Part shown: positions 57,857-64,000 of the stretch, piece by piece | Position numbering within the stretch: the first letter of the stretch is position 1 | How the letters are laid out: each line of letters begins with the position of its first letter | NCBI RefSeq assembly: GCF_040438885.1 | Contig: NZ_CP159218.1 | Location: 1,426,001 to 1,490,000 of the forward strand | DNA: 64,000 bases | Reading direction: 5' to 3' | From: Nakamurella sp. A5-74 | GTDB taxonomy: Bacteria; Actinomycetota; Actinomycetes; Mycobacteriales; Nakamurellaceae | Notes under the pieces: model-generated | The model's database searches: none | What the model was told of the DNA's origin: nothing | The model's input: the letters and a program-made list of their open reading frames with translations, nothing else | Position numbers and translations under genes: made by a program

Positions 57857-57886
57857 GGATCTCGACTCCTTCGTCGCTCGATCACC
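57857..57886. repeat. Copy of the 30-bp dispersed repeat
   Basis: Begins GGATCTCGACTCCTTCGTCG and ends CTCGATCACC. It lies between the convergent ends of pcrA and the peptidase gene. Confidence 0.85.
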
Positions 57887-57898
57887 GAGCCCCGTCGC

Positions 57899-59284
57899 TC
57901 ACCAGTTGCGCGTCAGACCGGGTGAGTTCGCGGGCAGCTTCGTTCCCGGCGGCACGTTGACGTACACGACCCCGCCGGTCGACTGCTGCCAGATCTTCTC
58001 GAAGTTGTGCCGGGTGTAGACGCTGCGCACGTCCGCGTCGGAGTTGGCGGCCGGGTCGTTCATGATCGGGTCGCCGGCGGCGGTGAAGCCGATCAGAACC
58101 ATCAGGTGACCGTTGCTGGCGTAGCCCGCCTCGGGCATGTCCGCGAGCTTCCACGACTGCGACGTGATCACCGGGATGCCGGCGGCGATGAACTTCTCCG
58201 CCTCGGCGAGCGAGCGAAGCCTGGTGACGAAGGAGTTCATCCCGAACCGGTGGGTGTAGGCGGTGTTGAACGGCCAGTTGCCGCTGCCCTCGTAGGTGTA
58301 GTCCCAGGTGTTGATCGCCGCGTACGGCACCACCGGGTCGCCGTTCGGTGCGTCGATACCGACGAGCTCGGACGCGGGGACGCCGTACTTCGGGTTTTTC
58401 TTCGCCCAGTAGCCCAGCACCATGGACGACGACGTGGGGGAGCACCAGACCTCACCGCCGCCACCGAACTCCGGGTACTCGCCCCGGTGGATGTTCTGCG
58501 CGTACGGCGGGACGTCCAGCTCGACCGAGCGGCCGAGGGTGAAGGTGCTCGTCGGCGGTGCCGTCTTGGACAACAGCTCGCTGGTCATCGTGGACAGACC
58601 GTCCAGGGTCGGAGATGTCTTGCTGCCCAGCGGTTTCAGCAGGGTCACCCTGCTCTGGTAGGCCACCGGCTCCTTGCCGGTCCTGGCGGAGAACGTGTCG
58701 GTGTAGACGGTGGCGTCGTCGTCGCCCTGACCGTCGAGGGAGGTGCGGTGGATGTCTCCGGCAGCGAAATCGTCGCCGCTCGCCCATCGACCCAGCACGT
58801 ACCACTTCGTCCAACTGCCGTCGGCGAGCTTGCCGCGGAAGGTCGTCTCCACGAAGGTGCCGGTGGGTGTGGTGGCGTTCCACGATGCGACGGCCTCGTC
58901 GATCGGGTACCCGGTGCGGACGATCGGTGACGTCCAGCTGCCGTAGCTGTACTTCTTGGCCGCACCGGCCCCGAACGGGTCGGTGTACTCCCGGGTGGGA
59001 AGCGGTCCGAAGGGTCGCAACTGCAAGGAGCCGTGCAGGTTCGGCACCACGCCGCTCCAGCTGCCCCTGGCATAGGACAGCAGGCCGCGCCAGTGCTGGG
59101 TGGTGATCTGCGGTCCGCCGGCGGGAGCTGCGGCAGCGCCGGCGAGGCTCGCCGCAGCTCGCGGCTCGGCCGCGGATGCGGAGTGTCCCGGGGTGCTCAC
59201 GAGCAGGCCTCCTGAGAATGTGAACGCGAGTGCGAGAGCGGCTGCGGGCAGAGCGCGGCGCGCAGTGGTCTGGTGTCGAAACAT
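57899..59284 (-). CDS. Secreted C39-family-like cysteine peptidase
   Basis: A 461-residue exported protein with a signal peptide (MFRHQTTARRALPAAALALA, cleavage near residue 42). The N-terminal half is beta-rich (QHWRGLLSYARGSWSGVVPN, GTFVETTFRGKLADGSW). The C-terminal half is the peptidase: VWCSPTSSSMVLGYW carries the likely nucleophile, SNGHLMVLIGFTAAGDP the histidine, and IMNDPAA the Asn/Asp. This two-part layout is familiar from Streptomyces secreted peptidase C39-family proteins. GGAGGAAC precedes the ATG at 59284. No transporter nearby. Distinct from the shorter relative at 40874. Confidence 0.85.
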   Translation of the reverse strand: MFRHQTTARRALPAAALALAFTFSGGLLVSTPGHSASAAEPRAAASLAGAAAAPAGGPQITTQHWRGLLSYARGSWSGVVPNLHGSLQLRPFGPLPTREYTDPFGAGAAKKYSYGSWTSPIVRTGYPIDEAVASWNATTPTGTFVETTFRGKLADGSWTKWYVLGRWASGDDFAAGDIHRTSLDGQGDDDATVYTDTFSARTGKEPVAYQSRVTLLKPLGSKTSPTLDGLSTMTSELLSKTAPPTSTFTLGRSVELDVPPYAQNIHRGEYPEFGGGGEVWCSPTSSSMVLGYWAKKNPKYGVPASELVGIDAPNGDPVVPYAAINTWDYTYEGSGNWPFNTAYTHRFGMNSFVTRLRSLAEAEKFIAAGIPVITSQSWKLADMPEAGYASNGHLMVLIGFTAAGDPIMNDPAANSDADVRSVYTRHNFEKIWQQSTGGVVYVNVPPGTKLPANSPGLTRNW

Positions 59285-59409
59285 TGTTCCTCCAGCGGCT
59301 GGTTCACCGGAAGTTTTCACCTGTCGAGGCCCGAGCACAAGAGGAGTCCCAGCATTCGGGCGCCGGTACGGCACAGTTGCTGGTGGTACCGATGCCACTG
59401 AGCTGCGCG

Positions 59410-60519
59410 TCAGCGGCCGGCGCCCACCCGGAACCGTCGGCGGTACGCGATCGGGGACAGCCCGGTCTCGGCACCCAGGTTCAACCGGAGGGCGGCGGTG
59501 GTGCCGAACCCGGCTCGTGCGGCCACCCGCTCGACCGGGAGATCGCTGCCCTCCAGCAGGTTCCGCGCCAGATCGGTCCGGGCCCTGGTCAGCCAGCGTC
59601 CTGCCGTCTCGCCGGTCTCCTCACGGAAGCGGCGGGTGAGGGTGCGCACGGAAACACCCGCGTGTTCGGCCAGCGCCGGTAGGTCGACCCCCGTCTCCAG
59701 TCGGCCCAGCGCCCACCGGCGGGTGGGTTCGAGCGTCGCTTCGGCGCGTCCGGTCGGCAGCACTCGTTCGATGAACTGCGCCTGACCACCGTCCCGCCAC
59801 GGCGCGACCACGGCGCTCCTGGCCACCTTGTTCGCCATCGCGCTGCCGTGGTCCGAGCGCACCAGGTGGAGCAGAGCGTCGATGCCCGCGGCGTTGCCGG
59901 CGGCAGTGACCACCCGCGGCAGCCTCCCGGTGGCTCCGTCTCCGTCGAACACGTCTCCGTCGAACACGTCGTCGACGAAGAGCACGGAGGGGTCGACGTC
60001 CACAGCGGGGAACAGTCGGATCAGGTCGTCGGCGTGCGCCCAGTGTGTGGTGGCCCGGCGCCCGTCCAGCAGACCGGCCGCTGCCAGCGCGAAAGCGCCG
60101 GTGCAGATCGACATCCACCGGACGTCAGGACGCGCGGTGGCCAGCAGCGCCCGCACCTCGGGCTCGAGCTGCCCGGTGGTGCGGGCAGTGTTCGAGTGGG
60201 TGAACCCCGGGATGATGACGGTGTCCGCGGCCGCGACCGCTGCGCTGGACGCCGTCGGCGAGATGGCGTAGCCGGCCGAGGTCAGCACCGGCCGGTCGCC
60301 GACGGTGCACACGACGGTGTCGTAGCCGGACAGTCCTTCGACCGCTCCCGGCCAGCCGGGCAGCGAGGGTGCGGTGGTCAGGAACCGGTGGGGGAGACCG
60401 ATCTCGAAGGCGACGGCGCCCTCGAGGGCCAGTACTGCGACCCGGTGCTGCGGTCGACCGCTCGGCAGGGTCGGCGCCGGGCCCGTCCAGGGAGGTGCCG
60501 GAGCATCGAGGACCATCAT
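59410..60519 (-). CDS. GlxA-type AraC regulator with DJ-1/PfpI domain
   Basis: A 369-residue regulator. The N-terminal DJ-1/PfpI-like sensor (RVAVLALEGAVAFEIGLPHR, RWMSICTGAFALAAAGLLDG with the elbow cysteine) spans residues about 25-200; the C-terminal AraC HTH pair is VDLPALAEHAGVSVRTLTRR and PVERVAARAGFGTTAALRLN. FDGDVFDGD in the sensor comes from a duplicated 15-bp unit (59938-59967). Start ATG at 60519 or 60516. Divergent from the MFS transporter, 70 bases apart, which is its likely target. Confidence 0.9.
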   Translation of the reverse strand: MMVLDAPAPPWTGPAPTLPSGRPQHRVAVLALEGAVAFEIGLPHRFLTTAPSLPGWPGAVEGLSGYDTVVCTVGDRPVLTSAGYAISPTASSAAVAAADTVIIPGFTHSNTARTTGQLEPEVRALLATARPDVRWMSICTGAFALAAAGLLDGRRATTHWAHADDLIRLFPAVDVDPSVLFVDDVFDGDVFDGDGATGRLPRVVTAAGNAAGIDALLHLVRSDHGSAMANKVARSAVVAPWRDGGQAQFIERVLPTGRAEATLEPTRRWALGRLETGVDLPALAEHAGVSVRTLTRRFREETGETAGRWLTRARTDLARNLLEGSDLPVERVAARAGFGTTAALRLNLGAETGLSPIAYRRRFRVGAGR

Positions 60520-60589
60520 GGCTTGATTCTTGCACAGTATGGCTTTCGGGCCACTGGTTCCGCCGGCTCGCGAGGTCCACTGTGAATCG

Positions 60590-62029
60590 GTGACCACCGA
60601 ACGCCTGCCAGCGGCTGACGCCGCAGTCCATTCGCCGTCAGTTGCCGGAGCCGCTTTCGCACCGACGCGCGACCCCCGGATCCACCCTGCCTGGTGGGTT
60701 GCCGCTGCCGCATTCCTCGCCGCAGTCGGGGCGGCGGGGTTCCGTTCGGTACCCGGCGTGCTGATGGAACCGCTGCACATGGAGTTCGGCTGGTCCATGG
60801 GCACCATCAGTTCGGCCGTCTCGATCAACCTCGTGCTGTACGGGTTGGCGGCGCCGTTCTCCGCGGCCCTGATGGACCGGGTCGGCATCAAGCGCGTCGT
60901 CGTCGCTGCGCTGCTGCTGATCGCCGTCGGATCGGTGCTACCGATCTGGATGACGCAGCCCTGGCAGCTACTGCTCTGCTGGGGGGTGGTCATCGGGTTG
61001 GGCACCGGTGCGATGGCGATGTCGTTCGTGGCCGTGGTCACCGGCCGGTGGTTCGTCGCCCAGCGGGGCCTGGTCTCGGGAGTGCTCACGGCGGCGGCCG
61101 CCGCCGGGCAACTGGTGTTCCTGCCGTTGCTGGCTTCGCTGTCCACCGAGCACGGCTGGCGCACGGCGGCCACCGTCACCACCGCTGCAGCGTTGCTGGT
61201 GATCCCGGTGGTGGTGTGGAAGCTGCACGACTCGCCGGCGTCGATCGGCGTCCGGGCCTACGGCGAGGCCATCTCCGGTGCCGCTGACCCTGCTGCGGTA
61301 GTGACGGTCCCGCGGCGCTCGGGCGGGAATCCCGCCGTGGTCGCACTGCGCACCCTGCGGATGGCGTCGAAACGCGGCGTCTTCTGGCTGCTGGTCGGCA
61401 GTTTCGCGATCTGCGGGATGACCACCAACGGTCTCGTCGGCACCCACTTCATCCCCGCCGCCCACGACCACGGGATGGCCCAGACGGCGGCTGCCGGTCT
61501 GTTGGCACTCGTGGGCATCTTCGACGTGGTGGGCACCATCTTCTCCGGCTGGCTGACCGATCGTTTCGATCCCCGGTGGTTGTTGGGCATCTACTACCTG
61601 GGCCGCGGCGCGTCCTTGCTGGTGCTACCGAGCCTGTTCGCGAACTCGGTGCACCCCAGCATGTTCGTCTTCATCCTGTTCTACGGATTGGACTGGGTCG
61701 CCACCGTTCCACCGACGATCGCCCTGTGTCGCATGGCATTCGGTGATCAGGGGCCAGTGGTCTTCGGCTGGGTGTTCGCCTCCCACCAGATCGGCGCAGC
61801 CATCGCAGCCGGGTTGACCGGCCTGGTGCGGGACAAGTTGGGCAACTACGACCTCGCGTGGTACGTGGCGTCGGCCCTGTGTCTGTTCGCAGCTGCGATG
61901 TGCCTGGCCGTTCGACGGGTGACCCAGGATCCGGAACCCGCCGTGTCCCCGGCGAGCGTGGTGTCCCTGCAGAAACTGATGCAGGTCAACGGATCCGGGA
62001 CGAATGCCGATGCTGATCGCGCGAGCTGA
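60590..62029 (+). CDS. MFS transporter, oxalate/formate antiporter-like
   Basis: A 479-residue permease with 12 hydrophobic helices. The first pair (WWVAAAAFLAAVGAAGFRSV, GWSMGTISSAVSINLVLYGL) and the loop GIKRVVVAALL are of OFA/monocarboxylate type; LVGTHFIPAAHDHGMAQTAA and GWLTDRFDPRWLLGIYYLGR occur in the second half. The exact substrate cannot be read. The GTG at 60590 is chosen; ATG at 60539 is in frame but overlaps the promoter area. Divergent from the GlxA-type regulator. Its last 44 bases overlap the convergent membrane gene. Confidence 0.87.
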   Translation: MTTERLPAADAAVHSPSVAGAAFAPTRDPRIHPAWWVAAAAFLAAVGAAGFRSVPGVLMEPLHMEFGWSMGTISSAVSINLVLYGLAAPFSAALMDRVGIKRVVVAALLLIAVGSVLPIWMTQPWQLLLCWGVVIGLGTGAMAMSFVAVVTGRWFVAQRGLVSGVLTAAAAAGQLVFLPLLASLSTEHGWRTAATVTTAAALLVIPVVVWKLHDSPASIGVRAYGEAISGAADPAAVVTVPRRSGGNPAVVALRTLRMASKRGVFWLLVGSFAICGMTTNGLVGTHFIPAAHDHGMAQTAAAGLLALVGIFDVVGTIFSGWLTDRFDPRWLLGIYYLGRGASLLVLPSLFANSVHPSMFVFILFYGLDWVATVPPTIALCRMAFGDQGPVVFGWVFASHQIGAAIAAGLTGLVRDKLGNYDLAWYVASALCLFAAAMCLAVRRVTQDPEPAVSPASVVSLQKLMQVNGSGTNADADRAS

Positions 62030-62570
62030 ACAGCCACCACAGCCCGGCGAGCGGCAGGATCACCGGGATGAAGACGTAGCCGTAGCCGAACTTCGACCAG
62101 ACGGTGTCGTGCGGGAAGGCGCCGGGATCGATGAGTGAGGCCGCGCCGATCGTCAGCACACCCACCAGCTCGATGACGACGGCCACCCAGGTCAACCGCC
62201 TCGACCACGGTTGCCGGCTGCCGAGACCCACCGTTGCGGCGATGTAGACCAGACCCGAGAACAACGACAGTGAGTAGGCCAGCGGCGCGTCGTCGAACTG
62301 GGTCGCGAGCTGGACGCCGGCCCGCGCTGTCGCCGCGAGCGCGAAGATTCCGTAGACCACGGACAACAACCGCCGCGGACCGTCGCTGGCGGGTGCCGGA
62401 TCGATCGCGGTGCCGGTCCCATCGGGGGTCCTCAGCTCGGTGCTCTCCAGCTCGGTGCTCTCCAGCTCGGTGCTGCCCAGGTCGGGAGAGCCGGCGGCGC
62501 GCTCCGAGTGTGCTGGTTCGGACGGTGCTGGTTCGGACGGTGCTGGTTCGGACGGTGCTGGCTCAACCAC
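61986..62570 (-). CDS. Small multi-pass membrane protein
   Basis: A 194-residue protein. The first 60 residues are low-complexity: PAPSE pentapeptides (15-bp units, 62511-62570) and STELE pentapeptides (62431-62475). Four hydrophobic helices follow (LLSVVYGIFALAATA, YSLSLFSGLVYIAATVGLG, RLTWVAVVIELVGVLTIGAA, VFIPVILPLAGLWWLFSS). A family of actinobacterial integral membrane proteins is suggested by the single-copy topology, but no function is known. The GTG at 62570 overlaps the upstream gene by eight bases, so both are coupled. Confidence 0.72.
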   Translation of the reverse strand: MVEPAPSEPAPSEPAPSEPAHSERAAGSPDLGSTELESTELESTELRTPDGTGTAIDPAPASDGPRRLLSVVYGIFALAATARAGVQLATQFDDAPLAYSLSLFSGLVYIAATVGLGSRQPWSRRLTWVAVVIELVGVLTIGAASLIDPGAFPHDTVWSKFGYGYVFIPVILPLAGLWWLFSSRDQHRHSSRIR

Positions 62571-62922
62571 GAACCCTCCAGAGTTGGTACAACCGCAGGG
62601 TCATCACGGCGACGACCAGGCAGGTGAAGGCAAGTGCGGTCGAGCCCCACCGGGTTCGCTCCACCCTCGCGGCCCAGATGCCCGCGGGTAGCGGGACGAG
62701 GATACCGATCGAGTAGGCGATGAAGGTGACGCTTTCGCCGAGCCCGGCGCCGGGTGCCCGGAACCAGGCGATCACCGACTGGGCGAGCACCGCCACCTGC
62801 AGCACGCCGGCCGCCACGATCTGCCACCGGGCCGACGGGCGGCGCAGGTACGCCCACCCTCCGGTGACGGCAGCAAGAAGCAGCCCGAAGCCGAGCACCG
62901 TCATGGAAGCGGACGTGAACAC
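62563..62922 (-). CDS. Small four-helix membrane protein
   Basis: A 119-residue protein with four hydrophobic segments: MTVLGFGLLLAAVTGGWAYL, WQIVAAGVLQVAVLAQSVIA, SVTFIAYSIGILVPLPAGIW and STALAFTCLVVAVMTLRLYQ. The pattern WFRAPGAGLGESVTF between helices 2 and 3 is outside. Function unknown. GTG at 62922 (ATG at 62904 possible). First gene of a two-gene operon with the protein at 61986. Confidence 0.75.
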   Translation of the reverse strand: MFTSASMTVLGFGLLLAAVTGGWAYLRRPSARWQIVAAGVLQVAVLAQSVIAWFRAPGAGLGESVTFIAYSIGILVPLPAGIWAARVERTRWGSTALAFTCLVVAVMTLRLYQLWRVRG

Positions 62923-62967
62923 AGACCGAACGGTATCCGTCCCGGTCGCCGGCCCTGATCCTCGGGC

Positions 62968-63015
62968 CTGACCGGCTGACCGGCTGACCGGCTGACCGGC
63001 TGACCGGCTGACCGC
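62968..63015. repeat. 8-bp tandem repeat, six units
   Basis: CTGACCGG repeats at 62968, 62976, 62984, 62992 and 63000, then CTGACCGC at 63008. It sits in the divergent region between two membrane protein genes and is not a multiple of three, unlike repeats inside genes. Confidence 0.9.
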
Positions 63016-63067
63016 CTGTCGGTCCGGCGGGACCAGCGGCAGGCGTCGGGATTGCTACCGTCGCGGT

Positions 63068-64000
63068 GTGGCTTCCCTCCCGTCCGACGATCCCACCGTC
63101 GACGGGCAGCCGTCCGCGGAGCCCCCCGTCGTGCACCGGCTGCTCGCCCCCGCGGCACTGCTGCTGGGCGCTCTGCTGATCGGCGGTGCCGGCGCGGTCG
63201 GGGTGATCCAGACCAGCGGCGCGACCGGTGCGACGTCCGTCCCTGCCGCAGTCTGGGTGGTGGCGCTGCCGGGGATCCTCGCGGCCGTGGTGACCATCGT
63301 CCGGCCCCGTCTCGGTGCTGCCTTCGCGGCGGGAGCGGGGGCGTTGGCGGTGGTGCGGTTGCTCACGGATCTCTTCGTGCTCGTCGTGCCGGCCCAGGTG
63401 GTCAGGCCCGAGTTCTACTTCCCGAGCAGCACCCAGGTGCATCCGATGGGCGCGTCCTTCTTCGGCGCGGCATTGTTGATCGTCGGGGATCTGCTGCTGG
63501 TGGCCGGCGGCGTGCTGGGACTGCGCGCCGCCGATCGGAGCGTGCGCGGCCGGCTGGCCCCGGTAGGGCAGGCCCCGGACGGATCCGGGACCCAGTCCAG
63601 GTCTTCGTCGGACACGGCGTTCTCGTTCGGTTCCCGACCTGACCCGGTTCCCGCCGAGACCGGATCGCCGGTGGCGTCGGTGAATGTCCGGATGGTGGCG
63701 GTCGGACTGTTGGGGGTGGCGATCGCGGTCGTGCTCACCGTGCAGGTCCCGTACGTGGGCGGCTACCTCGACGATTTCTATGCCATCCCATCGGATCTCG
63801 GATCAACGCTCGGGCCGTTCCTGTTGGCGCTCTTGTCGGCGGGTGTGGTGATCCGGGCCGCCGGGTTCCCCCGCGCGATGGCGACCGCACTGCTCGCCGG
63901 CGCGGCGGCGATGTTCCTGGTGCCGATGCTGACTGCGGTGCTGGCGGTCTCCGGTGGGGCGCGGACCGCGCTCGCCACGGCGCCGCTGTTGCTGCCGATC
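63068..64000 (+). CDS. Multi-pass membrane protein, 3' end cut by window
   Basis: An open frame of 311 codons runs from GTG 63068 to the window end without a stop. The leader MASLPSDDPTVDGQPSAEPP is polar; then come at least eight hydrophobic stretches, e.g. LLAPAALLLGALLIGGAGAV, AVWVVALPGILAAVVTIV, LLTDLFVLVVPAQVV, ALLIVGDLLLVAGGVLGL, MVAVGLLGVAIAVVLTVQV and TLGPFLLALLSAGVVIRAA. A TACCGT at 63055-63060 fits a leaderless start. Function unknown; it may pair with the divergent membrane operon. Confidence 0.7.
   Translation, partial: MASLPSDDPTVDGQPSAEPPVVHRLLAPAALLLGALLIGGAGAVGVIQTSGATGATSVPAAVWVVALPGILAAVVTIVRPRLGAAFAAGAGALAVVRLLTDLFVLVVPAQVVRPEFYFPSSTQVHPMGASFFGAALLIVGDLLLVAGGVLGLRAADRSVRGRLAPVGQAPDGSGTQSRSSSDTAFSFGSRPDPVPAETGSPVASVNVRMVAVGLLGVAIAVVLTVQVPYVGGYLDDFYAIPSDLGSTLGPFLLALLSAGVVIRAAGFPRAMATALLAGAAAMFLVPMLTAVLAVSGGARTALATAPLLLPI

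Overview
This is a high-G+C, densely coding stretch of an actinobacterial (Actinomycetota) chromosome. The evidence is the gene set and order: the infA-rpmJ-rpsM-rpsK-rpsD-rpoA-rplQ block with a truA after it, rplM-rpsI-glmM, glmS, the alr/tsaE/tsaB/rimI/tsaD group, groES-groEL with a CIRCE operator, a WhiB3/WhiD-type WhiB, a BldM-type regulator, a SigD-type sigma factor with its anti-sigma factor, guaB-guaB3 and guaA. From memory this order closely follows the Mycobacterium tuberculosis Rv3460c-Rv3396c region, with insertions. GTG starts, apparently leaderless promoters, a DUF222/HNH gene and many alanine/proline/threonine-rich extensions fit a Nakamurella/Frankia-like lineage, but the genus is a guess. 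No tRNA, rRNA, insertion sequence, prophage or CRISPR array was seen.

Layout. 1-1810: start of a membrane protein and a purine permease. 2.3-7.6 kb: ribosomal protein/RNA polymerase alpha operon and truA, with several strong hairpins. 7.7-9.1 kb: a lipoprotein. 9.4-12.0 kb: rplM-rpsI-glmM. 12.0-14.6 kb: a hydrolase divergent from a Ycf46-like AAA ATPase. 14.8-16.7 kb: glmS. 16.9-19.8 kb: an unusual cassette with an HTH regulator, an unrecognised 363-residue protein, a previously easily missed 42-residue secreted peptide ending in a CxxC motif, and a divergent unrecognised gene. 19.9-29.1 kb: acpS, NAD(P)HX repair, alr, a hydrolase, the t6A genes tsaE/tsaB/tsaD with rimI, interrupted by a reverse-strand LacI regulator. 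29.2-31.5 kb: groES-groEL. 31.6-35.5 kb: whiB, bldM-like gene, sigma factor and transmembrane anti-sigma factor. 35.6-40.7 kb: guaB, guaB3, ROK kinase, nagA. 40.9-49.7 kb: a mixed accessory stretch (secreted peptidase, VOC proteins, GntR operon, guaA, DUF222/HNH, fdhD/mobA). 49.7-53.7 kb: a PspC/LiaF-like envelope-stress three-gene set around a large palindrome. 53.7-64 kb: chorismate mutase, an unknown gene, pcrA, a second secreted C39-like peptidase, a GlxA-type regulator with a divergent MFS transporter, and three membrane proteins, the last cut by the window end.

Together the genes cover translation and transcription machinery, guanine nucleotide synthesis (guaB, guaA), amino-sugar metabolism for the cell wall (glmM, glmS, alr, nagA), tRNA t6A modification, chaperones and developmental/envelope regulation. 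A genome habit stands out: at least sixteen short tandem repeats of 8-30 bp occur in 64 kb. Inside genes the unit length is always a multiple of three (12, 15, 18, 30 bp); between genes it is 8, 16 or 18 bp. A second dispersed family is a 30-bp interrupted-palindrome element found five times between genes. The most interesting candidate for an undescribed system is the peptide cassette at 16.9-19.8 kb.
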